DNA from: Gordonia sp. UBA5067
GTDB lineage: Bacteria; Actinomycetota; Actinomycetes; Mycobacteriales; Mycobacteriaceae
Assembly: GCF_002414845.1 (NCBI RefSeq)
Contig: NZ_DIAX01000045.1
Coordinates: 116,006 to 169,262, forward strand
Direction of reading: 5' to 3'
DNA: 53,257 nucleotides
Position 1 is the first letter of the stretch, and each line of letters starts with the position of its first letter. Below are positions 25,953 to 33,355 of this stretch, piece after piece. The notes beneath the pieces are model-generated. The model made no database searches and had not been told where the DNA came from. It worked only from the letters and a program-made list of their open reading frames with translations. The position numbers were made by a program, and so were the translations under genes.

Positions 25953-26656
25953 GCGCGAACATCACCCCGCACGGCGAGCGGGCGCCACTGGTCCATGCCC
26001 GGAATCTGGTGCGAGAATATGCGTTCGGCGATACCACGGTCCGCGCGCTCGATGGTGTCGATCTCGACCTGCCCGGGGGACGTTTCGTCTCGATCGTCGG
26101 CCCGTCGGGCGCGGGCAAGTCGACGCTGCTACACATTCTCGGTGCGCTCGACCAGCCGACTTCGGGCGAGATTGTCGTCGACGGCGTCCCGCTCACCGGT
26201 CTCGGCGATGCGCAAGCCTCCGAGTTCCGCCGCCGTCGCGTCGGATTCATCTTTCAATTCTTCAACCTGGTCCCGACGATGTCGGCGTGGGAGAACGTGG
26301 CGCTGCCGCGGTTGCTCGACAACCAGTCGCTCCGGAAGGCGAAGCCGGAGGCCGTCGCGCTTCTCGAGCGCGTGGGCCTGCACGATCGCGTCGACCACCG
26401 GCCAAATGAACTGTCCGGCGGTCAAATGCAGCGCGTGGCGATAGCCCGCTCACTCATCATGGACCCCGCCATCGTGCTCGCCGACGAGCCGACCGGCAAT
26501 CTCGACAGCCGAACGGGTGCCGCGGTTCTGGAACTTCTCGCGACCCTCGCACACGACCGCCCGGATCGCCTCGTGGTCATGGTCACCCACGATGCGACCG
26601 CGGCGGCGGCTACCGACCAGGTGATCACGGTCCGCGACGGGCGGGTCGTGATCTGA
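25949..26656 (+). CDS. ABC transporter ATP-binding protein, MacB/LolD type
   Basis: Protein of 235 residues from the ATG at 25949. Walker A is GPSGAGKST, the Q-loop is [18 protein letters not shown], the signature is [14 protein letters not shown], Walker B is [13 protein letters not shown], and the H-loop is VTHD. Architecture is that of the LolD/MacB/FtsE family, which power lipoprotein or macrolide-type exporters rather than importers; no binding protein gene is present. It overlaps cds1 upstream and the permease downstream. Confidence 0.95.
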   Translation: MSANITPHGERAPLVHARNLVREYAFGDTTVRALDGVDLDLPGGRFVSIVGPSGAGKSTLLHILGALDQPTSGEIVVDGVPLTGLGDAQASEFRRRRVGFIFQFFNLVPTMSAWENVALPRLLDNQSLRKAKPEAVALLERVGLHDRVDHRPNELSGGQMQRVAIARSLIMDPAIVLADEPTGNLDSRTGAAVLELLATLAHDRPDRLVVMVTHDATAAAATDQVITVRDGRVVI

Positions 26657-29205
26657 TGCGTGCAGGCGCGGCGCTGACGCGGGTGCGGCTGCTGAACCTG
26701 CGGGAGATCGTCACCCACCGGTTGCGGGTGGCGACGTCGCTGTCGGTGATCGTGGTGGCTTCGGCGCTGTTGGTGGCGGTTTTCGGCACCTTCGGGTCGC
26801 TGACCGGGTCGGTGCGGGACTTTACTGCCGCGCTGACCGGCAATGCCGCCCTCGAGGTTGCAGCCATCTCCGACACCGGTTTGCCCGCCGGCATCGCCGG
26901 GGAGCTGCGACGAGGTGTGCCACAAGCCCAGGCCGTCGTACCGATGATCCGCGCGCAGGTCCGGCTCGACCCTGTCGGCGCTCCGGCGTCCACCGATCCG
27001 AAACTGAGCCTGCTGATCGGCTCGGACCAGCGGGTGACGCAGATGTCGCCGCAATTGCGGGACGCGCTGCGCAAATCGGGTGGCGAGATCGATCTTGCCG
27101 ACCTCGAGACCGGCGTGGTCGCCGGACCGGGGGCCGGCCTCGCGAAGGGTGACCGGGTCCGGCTCAACGGCGTCGAGGTCACTGTGCTGCAGGTGGCCCC
27201 CGCCGCGGGCACCGAGGTACTGAACCGCGGCAACTTCCTGTTCGCCTACCTGCCCTTGGCGCAGCAGATAGTCGGCTTGCCCGACCGGGTCGACTCGCTG
27301 CTGATCGTCGCGAAGCCGGGGGCCAACCGGCAGCAGTTGCGTCGTGACGCCGAGCAGATCGTGGGCGGGCGCGCCGTGGTCGTCGACCCCCGGTTCCGGC
27401 AGAAGCAGGCTGAAGTCGCGACCGCCGTCACCCGCGATTCGACACTGCTCGTGTCGGTGATCTCGCTGGTGATCGCCGGGTTTCTCGTCTTCAACACGAT
27501 GAACATGGCGGTCGCGTCGCGGCGCTCGTCGCTGGCCATGGTGCGCGCCCTCGGGGCGCGACGCGGCCAGTTGGTCAGTGACATGCTGGGCGAGTCGGCG
27601 ATCTACGGTCTAGTGGGCGGCGCGCTGGGCATTCCGATCGGAGTCCTCGCGGGGCGCTGGGCGATCGGCCGGCTGCCAGAGATGACGCTGAACTCGGTCG
27701 GTGCCGCGGTGAGCTATCACTTGCCGGTGTACGCGCCGTTTGTCGCGTTGGGAGCGTGTGTTGCGGCCTGCGTCGGGGCGACCGCATTGGCGGCGCGAAC
27801 GGTGTTCTCGGTTTCGCCGGTGGAGGCGATGTCGGCGGCCGGCGGCGACGTCGACAAACCGTTGTCGCGACGGGTTGTCGCGGTCGCCGGTGCAGGCGGA
27901 CTGGGCGGGATTGCGCTGTCGTGGGTGCTGGCCACGTCGGTACCGGGGCGGGGCGCGATCATCGCCGGTGCGGTGTTCGGCGTATGCGGACTATTGCTGT
28001 GTTTCGCGCTCACCGGGATTCTGGTGCGTGCGGCCGCCTGGGTGGCCGGACGTTTTGGGCCCGCCGGAACGCTGGCGGCGGTGAACACCGAACGGGCGTC
28101 GCGGCGGGTGTGGGCGACAGTCATGACAGTGGCCGTTGCCATTGCGGTCGGCATGGGGACGTCGGGCGCGTTGCAGAACCTGGTGTCGTCGATCTCCGGC
28201 TCGTTGCAGGGTCTGGGCGATCCGGCATTTTACCTGTCGACCTCTAACAAGGACGGTATCCCGACGGGCCCGGCGTTCGGGGACGAGGTGACCGCGGCGG
28301 TCCGGGCGGTACCCGGCGTCGCGGCCGTCGCCGGTTCGCAGTGGGCCACCGTGAACGTCGGGGATGCGCGAATCTTGGTGCAGGGCTTGGCGGTTGGGCT
28401 GAGCGCCCCGTTTATCGCGAAGACCAAGCCGACCGCCCTCCGGCAGGTTCTCGCCGGCGATGGGATCGTGCTGTCCTCCGTGGCGGCCCGCAACCTCGGA
28501 CGCAAGACCGGCGACGTCGTGCGACTTGCGACACCGACGGGGTATCACTCGCTGATCGTGCGCGACGTCGTCGACTACGTGGCCATCGACTCGGGCAGCG
28601 CGGCGATCTCGCTGGACGGGCTGCGCGACTGGTTCGACCGTCCGGGCGCCACTTTTCTGCAGGTGGGCCTGAAGCCTGGGGCCGACGCCGAGGACGTCCG
28701 CGCGGACCTTGAGGCCGTCGCGCAGCGATACTCGGCGGGGCGGCTCCCCCTGCACGTCTATTCCGGCGCGGAAGCGGTGCGGGCCACCCAGCAGTCCGCT
28801 GAGCAGTCCGGTGCGTTCACCGTCGCCATCCAGTGGATCGTCGCGGTGGCGGCGGCTGTCGCGCTGCTCAACACCCTGCTGCTGAGCGTGATCGAGCGAC
28901 GCCGCGAACTCGCCGTCCTGCGCGCGCTGGGGGCGTCCCGCCGTTTCGTCTTCTCGATGGTGCTGTCCGAGGCGGTAGGGATTGCGGCGGTCGGCTCCAT
29001 CGTGGGCGTCGTCCTGGGCGGCTTGTTGCATCTGCTCAGCGACAAGATTCTCACGGCGAGCACCTCGATCGCCATTCACTACTCGCCGCAGGCCTCGACG
29101 CTGCTCTATGTCGCGGTGTCGATGGGGCTGTGCGTCGTCGGCGCCCTGACCCCCGCGGTCCGTGCCGCGAGGATGAACATCTCGGAGTCGATCACGGCCC
29201 AGTAA
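26656..29205 (+). CDS. FtsX-like ABC permease with two FtsX domains
   Basis: An 849-residue permease. An N-terminal membrane segment (VATSLSVIVVASALLVAVFGTF) is followed by an extracytoplasmic MacB-type periplasmic core domain, then an FtsX domain near residues 270-400. A second membrane-rich unit begins around 415-450. Another extracytoplasmic domain and a second FtsX domain (about 725-845) end the protein. This is the large duplicated MacB-type permease of Actinobacteria. The start ATG overlaps the ATPase stop. The substrate is unknown; coupling to cds1 hints at a sulfur or thiol compound. Confidence 0.92.
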   Translation: MRAGAALTRVRLLNLREIVTHRLRVATSLSVIVVASALLVAVFGTFGSLTGSVRDFTAALTGNAALEVAAISDTGLPAGIAGELRRGVPQAQAVVPMIRAQVRLDPVGAPASTDPKLSLLIGSDQRVTQMSPQLRDALRKSGGEIDLADLETGVVAGPGAGLAKGDRVRLNGVEVTVLQVAPAAGTEVLNRGNFLFAYLPLAQQIVGLPDRVDSLLIVAKPGANRQQLRRDAEQIVGGRAVVVDPRFRQKQAEVATAVTRDSTLLVSVISLVIAGFLVFNTMNMAVASRRSSLAMVRALGARRGQLVSDMLGESAIYGLVGGALGIPIGVLAGRWAIGRLPEMTLNSVGAAVSYHLPVYAPFVALGACVAACVGATALAARTVFSVSPVEAMSAAGGDVDKPLSRRVVAVAGAGGLGGIALSWVLATSVPGRGAIIAGAVFGVCGLLLCFALTGILVRAAAWVAGRFGPAGTLAAVNTERASRRVWATVMTVAVAIAVGMGTSGALQNLVSSISGSLQGLGDPAFYLSTSNKDGIPTGPAFGDEVTAAVRAVPGVAAVAGSQWATVNVGDARILVQGLAVGLSAPFIAKTKPTALRQVLAGDGIVLSSVAARNLGRKTGDVVRLATPTGYHSLIVRDVVDYVAIDSGSAAISLDGLRDWFDRPGATFLQVGLKPGADAEDVRADLEAVAQRYSAGRLPLHVYSGAEAVRATQQSAEQSGAFTVAIQWIVAVAAAVALLNTLLLSVIERRRELAVLRALGASRRFVFSMVLSEAVGIAAVGSIVGVVLGGLLHLLSDKILTASTSIAIHYSPQASTLLYVAVSMGLCVVGALTPAVRAARMNISESITAQ

Positions 29206-29283
29206 GTCTCCCGCGAGCTGATTCTGGTCCCGCGTGGACGGCTGTGCCCGCTCGACCCGAATATGCCCGCGCGACCCAGCGTT

Positions 29284-29304
29284 AGCGCTGGTTCGGCCAG
29301 CGCT
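29284..29304. terminator. Hairpin between the permease gene and yggS (convergent)
   Basis: AGCGCTGG and CCAGCGCT form an 8-bp perfect stem around a TTCGG loop at the convergent junction. An overlapping alternative hairpin (CCAGCG/CGCTGG, 29276-29291) and a 10-bp direct repeat (GTTCGGCCAG at 29291 and 29306) share the site. Confidence 0.55.
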
Positions 29305-30094
29305 AGTTCGGCCAGTAGTGAGTGTCCGGGGTGGCGCGGGCACCGAAAACGGCCTGCCCGACGCGGACGCAGGTCGACCCCTCGGCGATGGCGAGCTCGA
29401 AGTCGCCGGACATGCCCATCGACAACTCGCCGGGGCCGAGCAGCTCGGGGTCGTCGTCGCGCACCCGGTCGCGCAAGTCGCGCAGGAGGGTGAAGCAGCC
29501 GCGCACCCGGTCGGTGTCCGACGACAACGCGGCCAGGGTCATCAGTCCGCGCACCCGCAGCGACGACAGGGGAGCCAATTCGCGGATGAAGGCTGGTACT
29601 TCGCCGGGGGGGAGGCCGAACTTCGACTCCTCGCCGGAGGTGTTGACCTGCACGAAGACGTCGAGGCCGCGGCCGAGCAGCTGCAGCCGACGGTCGAGTG
29701 CCTCGGCGATGCGGAGACTGTCGAGGGCCTGGAATTCGTCGGCGATTGACGCCACATCCTTGGCCTTGTTGGTCTGTAGGTGGCCGATCACCGACCACTT
29801 GACACCGGCGCCGGGAGCATCGTGAGCGGACCGGATTGTCTCGACAGCGGAGAGTTCGGCGTGTTTGCGTTTGGCCTCTTGGACCTTGTTCTCACCGAAC
29901 CACGTGCAGCCGGCGGTGACGGCGTTGCGCAGTCGATCGACCTCGACGGTTTTGGACACCGGGAGCAGCCGCACGCCGACGGGATCGCGGCCAGCCGCTT
30001 GAGCGGCGGCGTCGATGCGTGCCTGGACGGTGGCAAGATTTCGGCGGAAGTCCTCGACGGTATGCGCGGGGGCGTAGTCGGTCACGATCCTCAT
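29303..30094 (-). CDS. YggS-family pyridoxal phosphate homeostasis protein
   Basis: Protein of 263 residues with the alanine racemase-like TIM barrel. The PLP lysine lies in LLPVSKTVEVDRL. Further motifs are CTWFGENKVQEAKRKH, WSVIGHLQTNKAKD, FVQVNTSGEESKFGL, and LSMGMSGDFELAIAEGSTCVRVG. YggS/PROSC proteins bind PLP and buffer it; they have no known enzymatic activity. It lies next to PLP-enzyme genes here (cds1), but on the opposite strand. It faces the HNH gene across a 33-bp region with a palindrome. Confidence 0.93.
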   Translation of the reverse strand: MRIVTDYAPAHTVEDFRRNLATVQARIDAAAQAAGRDPVGVRLLPVSKTVEVDRLRNAVTAGCTWFGENKVQEAKRKHAELSAVETIRSAHDAPGAGVKWSVIGHLQTNKAKDVASIADEFQALDSLRIAEALDRRLQLLGRGLDVFVQVNTSGEESKFGLPPGEVPAFIRELAPLSSLRVRGLMTLAALSSDTDRVRGCFTLLRDLRDRVRDDDPELLGPGELSMGMSGDFELAIAEGSTCVRVGQAVFGARATPDTHYWPN

Positions 30095-30096
30095 TG

Positions 30097-30121
30097 TCCA
30101 CTAGTGGTTCTCCACTAGCCT
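30097..30121. promoter_or_regulatory. Shared divergent promoter/operator between yggS and HNH gene
   Basis: Contains a perfect palindrome CCACTAGTGG (30098-30107), a repeat of TCCACTAG at 30097-30104 and 30111-30118, and the TAGCCT -10 box (30116-30121). The -10 box lies 6 nt before the HNH ATG at 30128. The second TCCACTAG copy overlaps that -10 box, the expected position for a repressor site. Confidence 0.5.
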
Positions 30122-30127
30122 TGCGGC

Positions 30128-31195
30128 ATGACAGCGTCGGACGACCCGCTGGCCGTTGGACAGCAGTTGGTGGCGATCCTCGACGAGGGGCGCCGGACGG
30201 GCACGTACAAGCTGGCGGTCGCCGTCGCGCTGCTCGACTTGGCCGTCGAGCAGGTGCCGGCCGACCCGGCCGCCGTGGTGTCCATCAACCTCGGCCAGCT
30301 GACCGAGCGGGTGATGGATCTCTATTGGGGACAGTTGCGGCCATTCCTGGGCAGCGATCTCAAACAGTCCACCGATGGGCGCAGTGTGCTGTTGGGGGCT
30401 GTTGCCGGGTTGCGGGCAAAGGTTCCCGGCCGACGCGAGGTCCCCCTCGAAACCGCGCAGCGGCTGGTGCCGCACGAGTACCAGCGGTGTGCGGACAAAG
30501 TCTTACGGTTCTTGGTGCGGTACCCGCTGAAGCGGCTCCAGCGGGCCGGCCGCAGCGATACACATGAGTGTTTCCTGTATGACGATTCGTGGCTGGGGTC
30601 TGATTCGGTCACGGTGATCGCGGACCACGGAAATCAGGTGGAGCTCTACCCCGGCATTGGTCACGCGTTGGCCCGGCTGGCGCCGCTGTTGAAGCCGGCG
30701 TTTCAGCTCGCGTGGGTGCACGACGTGCAGCGGATGAACAAGGCGGTTCTCGGAAACGAACCGGATATCGCCCACCACCTGTTCGGGGCCGACCGGGTAT
30801 CGCTCGCCCGCCCGGCGGAGATCCTTGTCGAGGAATTCGGGTCCGTGTGCTTCTATTGCGCTTCCGTGGTGACGAAACACCGACACGTCGACCACGTTCT
30901 GCCCTGGTCGCGGGTGCCGTTGAACGGTTTGAGCAACCTGGTCATCGGGTGCCGGCGGTGCAATTCGGATAAGTCGGACTACCTGCCCGAACCCGTGCAT
31001 GTGGCCCGCGCACTCGATCGCGGCCGGGAGCGCTTGCAAGGGCTTGCCGACAGCATCAACTGGCCGAGCCAGTTCGACCGCGTCGATTCGGCCGCGCGCG
31101 GGCTCTATTCGACCGTGACTGCTGTGACACCGGTCTGGCACGCGCCCGGGCGGATCGAGCCGCTTTCGCGGATCGACTTCGTCTGGCCGCGGTGA
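30128..31195 (+). CDS. HNH endonuclease domain protein
   Basis: Protein of 355 residues. The N-terminal 230 residues match no family that I recognise; they look largely helical and contain no visible catalytic motif. A zinc-stapled HNH nuclease lies at about 238-283: CFYC (241-244), HRHVDHVLPWSR with the catalytic D255/H256, an Asn at 270, then CRRCN (275-279) and K282. HNH enzymes cut DNA through a single metal ion. Lone HNH proteins of this kind occur in mobile, restriction or defence contexts. No phage or IS gene is adjacent. Confidence 0.88.
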   Translation: MTASDDPLAVGQQLVAILDEGRRTGTYKLAVAVALLDLAVEQVPADPAAVVSINLGQLTERVMDLYWGQLRPFLGSDLKQSTDGRSVLLGAVAGLRAKVPGRREVPLETAQRLVPHEYQRCADKVLRFLVRYPLKRLQRAGRSDTHECFLYDDSWLGSDSVTVIADHGNQVELYPGIGHALARLAPLLKPAFQLAWVHDVQRMNKAVLGNEPDIAHHLFGADRVSLARPAEILVEEFGSVCFYCASVVTKHRHVDHVLPWSRVPLNGLSNLVIGCRRCNSDKSDYLPEPVHVARALDRGRERLQGLADSINWPSQFDRVDSAARGLYSTVTAVTPVWHAPGRIEPLSRIDFVWPR

Positions 31196-31232
31196 GTCAG
31201 GTGGTAACGGGTTCCCTGCGAACCAAACGCCC

Positions 31233-31272
31233 GTCAATAAGTATTGACACTCGGTAACTGTCAAGTTAACCT
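31233..31272 (+). promoter_or_regulatory. Leaderless promoter with nested inverted repeats, HTH/Clp-N unit
   Basis: A consensus -35 TTGACA (31244-31249), a 17-bp spacer and -10 TAACCT (31267-31272) place the transcript start at the GTG at 31279. Two inverted repeats overlap them: GTCAATA-AG-TATTGAC (31233-31248, perfect) and TTGACA-N9-TGTCAA (31244-31264, perfect outer arms). Three TTGAC/GTCAA half-sites thus flank and cover the -35 box. This looks like an operator for repression, most simply by the HTH protein it drives. Confidence 0.75.
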
Positions 31273-31278
31273 GACGTG

Positions 31279-31512
31279 GTGACTGAAGAAACAACCCCAG
31301 CCGCCGACGCGGTCGCCGACCCCGATCCCGCTCGTGGCCTGGCTGCGGTACGCGCCCTGCGCACGCTCGCCGATCGACTTGAGTGCATCCACGTGGATAA
31401 CGCCCGCAGTGCCGGGTGGAGCTGGCAACAAATCGCCGAGGTGCTGGAGATCAGCCGCCAGGCGGTTCATCAGAAGCACGCCCGGCGACAGGGCGACTGC
31501 GCCACCGAATGA
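31279..31512 (+). CDS. Small helix-turn-helix protein paired with the Clp-N gene
   Basis: Protein of 77 residues; a GTG at 31276 would add one residue. After an acidic Ala/Pro-rich head, the C-terminal half is a helix-turn-helix (VDNARSAGWSWQQIAEVLEISRQAVHQKHAR) of the sigma-region-4 or Fis-like type. It has no other domain. The promoter operator overlaps its own start, so autoregulation is likely. It precedes the Clp-N gene by 38 bp. Such HTH/Clp-N pairs recur in Actinobacteria, and I know of no assigned role. Confidence 0.8.
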   Translation: MTEETTPAADAVADPDPARGLAAVRALRTLADRLECIHVDNARSAGWSWQQIAEVLEISRQAVHQKHARRQGDCATE

Positions 31513-31550
31513 CTGCACAACACGACCACACAACACGAAGGAGACGCCAC

Positions 31551-32366
31551 ATGTTTGGCTCACGACTCAACCGCGACGGGCGGATGGTCTTCCCGTTCGC
31601 CATTGCCGAGGCACAGGATCTCGGCCACGAAAGTCTCGCCCCCGAGCACCTGATTCTCGGAGTGCTCTGCAATGCCCGGGACCCTTTGATCGGCGTATTC
31701 GCCGAACACGGCATCACGTTGGAGGCCGCGCGCGAAGCAGTTCGGGGTGCCGCGGGGGCGGACGGCCGGCCCAGTTCCGAGCAGGACCGGTATGCCGAGG
31801 ATCGCGACGCGCTGAAACTGCTCGGCATCGACTTGGATACCGTGCGCGCGGCGGTGCAAAAGAACTTCGGCGACGATCTGACCGCCGGCTGGGGTCGTCG
31901 TGCGGACCGTCGGGGACACAGCCACCGCGGCCACCGCGGCCACCGGGGGCGCCGCGGCGGGTCGCCCGAGTTCGCCGGTTGCCGACCCGGAATGGACCCG
32001 CGCGACGGCGAGCGGTCCGGCGGCCGCGGTCCGTGGCGCGGTGGTGATGAGCAGCCGTGGAGCGACGGGCCCGGGAGCGAGACTGTCGGTCCGGGCGATG
32101 GTCCGTGGGACTACGGGCGAGGGCGCCGCGGGCCACGCGGCCATGGTGGGCGAGCCCGATTCGCGCTAACCACCAAGCGGGCGCTTGCCGACGCGGTGCG
32201 CATGGCTGATGACGATGGCGGCGGCGCCGTGTCGACTGCGCACATTGTGGCCGCGGTGCTCGACGTCGACAGGCCGGTCGTCGCCGCGATCATCGCGCTC
32301 GCCCCGGATGCGGACGCGTTACGGCGCGCCGTCACCGACGTGACGAGTGCCGATGCGACGACCTAG
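31551..32366 (+). CDS. Clp N-terminal domain protein lacking an ATPase domain
   Basis: Protein of 271 residues from ATG 31551 with AAGGAG 7 nt upstream. Two Clp-N motifs are visible: FPFAIAEAQDLGHESLAPEH at residues about 14-35, and ALADAVRMADDDGGGAVSTAHIVAAVL near residues 209-235. Clp-N motifs in ClpA/ClpC/ClpB bind adaptors and substrates. Between them is a linker of about 80 residues rich in Arg, Gly and His (RGHSHRGHRGHRGRRGG). There is no AAA+ domain, no Walker motif and no ClpP-binding loop. It could be a Clp adaptor, decoy or free-standing sensor. The linker looks RNA/DNA- or metal-binding. Confidence 0.85.
   Translation: MFGSRLNRDGRMVFPFAIAEAQDLGHESLAPEHLILGVLCNARDPLIGVFAEHGITLEAAREAVRGAAGADGRPSSEQDRYAEDRDALKLLGIDLDTVRAAVQKNFGDDLTAGWGRRADRRGHSHRGHRGHRGRRGGSPEFAGCRPGMDPRDGERSGGRGPWRGGDEQPWSDGPGSETVGPGDGPWDYGRGRRGPRGHGGRARFALTTKRALADAVRMADDDGGGAVSTAHIVAAVLDVDRPVVAAIIALAPDADALRRAVTDVTSADATT
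31918..31957 (+). repeat. GC-rich tandem repeats encoding the HRG-repeat linker
   Basis: About three CCACCGCGG-type units in the middle of the Clp-N gene encode alternating His, Arg and Gly residues. Confidence 0.7.
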
Positions 32367-32367
32367 C

Positions 32368-32384
32368 CGCGGCTTGACGCCGCG
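32368..32384. terminator. Small hairpin between Clp-N gene and menA (convergent)
   Basis: CGCGGC / GCCGCG with a TTGAC loop directly follows the Clp-N stop and precedes the end of menA. Probable bidirectional terminator. Confidence 0.45.
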
Positions 32385-32399
32385 ACCCGCCCCGGCGGT

Positions 32400-33326
32400 C
32401 TAGAGGCCGTGCGTATGGGGTACCCCGTTCACACCCCACGCGAAGACCGCGGCGATGATGATGGCCCAGCCCAACATGATCAGGCCGGTCTGACCGAGCA
32501 CGCGGACCAGGTCGGCGCCCTTGGCCGGCGCATGCTCGGGTCCCGACCCCTGTCCGACCACCGAGCGGCCCAGACCGTTGGCGAACGGTGCCAGCCCCAG
32601 CGCGGTCAGCGCCCACGGGTGGTGCAGGGACAGGACCAGGGTCGTTACGAACGGGAGGGTGATCAGTAGTGCGAACAGGTACCGCGTCGAGTAATCGCCC
32701 AGACGGACGGCCAGCGTTCGTTTGCCGGCATCCGCATCGGAGTCGATATCGCGGAGATTGTTGGTGACCAGCACCGCCGCCGAGAAGGAACCGATCGCGA
32801 TGCCGATCCCCACTCCGACGGCATCGATTCGGCCGCCGGCCACCAACTGTGTGCCGCACACGGCGACGAGCCCGAAGAACACGAACACGGCGATCTCGCC
32901 GAATCCGGCATAGCCGTACGGTCGTGAGCCGCCGGTGTAGAACCAGGCGGCGAGAATGCACACCGCGCCGATGATGATCAGCCACCAATGCGTCGCCAGC
33001 GCCAGCCAGACGCCGGCGATCGCGGCGATGAGGAATGAGATCACCGCGGCCGCGCGGACTGCCGCGGGCGAGGCGGCGCCCGATCCGACGAGCCGCTGCG
33101 GGCCGACCCGGTCGTCGTCAGTGCCGCGCACCCCGTCCGAGTAGTCATTGGCGAAGTTCACGCCGATGACCAGTGCGATTGCGACGACGAAGGCCCCGCC
33201 GATGCGTGCTGCGCTGGGCGTCTCGGTGACGTGATTGGCAGCGCCGATCCCCGCGATCACGGGCGCGAGCGCGGTGGGCAGGGTGCGGGGTCGAGCGCCG
33301 TTGATCCATTGCGCAAACGTGGCCAT
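32400..33326 (-). CDS. menA: 1,4-dihydroxy-2-naphthoate polyprenyltransferase
   Basis: Integral membrane enzyme that prenylates DHNA to give demethylmenaquinone. It has 308 residues from the ATG at 33326; the frame runs on upstream but overlaps menE. The first Asp-rich motif is FANDYSDGVRGTDDDR and the second is RDIDSDADAGKRTLAV, both for Mg-diphosphate binding. About eight or nine membrane segments follow. In M. tuberculosis this is Rv0534c, an essential gene. It is the last gene of a minus-strand run that begins at pitA. Confidence 0.95.
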   Translation of the reverse strand: MATFAQWINGARPRTLPTALAPVIAGIGAANHVTETPSAARIGGAFVVAIALVIGVNFANDYSDGVRGTDDDRVGPQRLVGSGAASPAAVRAAAVISFLIAAIAGVWLALATHWWLIIIGAVCILAAWFYTGGSRPYGYAGFGEIAVFVFFGLVAVCGTQLVAGGRIDAVGVGIGIAIGSFSAAVLVTNNLRDIDSDADAGKRTLAVRLGDYSTRYLFALLITLPFVTTLVLSLHHPWALTALGLAPFANGLGRSVVGQGSGPEHAPAKGADLVRVLGQTGLIMLGWAIIIAAVFAWGVNGVPHTHGL

Positions 33327-33355
33327 TCGGTCATTCAACCATGTGGGCGCGACGG

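Noticed and set aside
29276..29315. Short GTTCGGCCAG direct repeats considered as attachment sites or an IS remnant
   Set aside because: They are explained by overlapping terminator hairpins at a convergent junction, and no integrase or transposase is nearby.
27991..29343. 450-residue open frame on the minus strand opposite the permease
   Set aside because: Shadow of the FtsX-like permease; composition and lack of motifs argue against coding.
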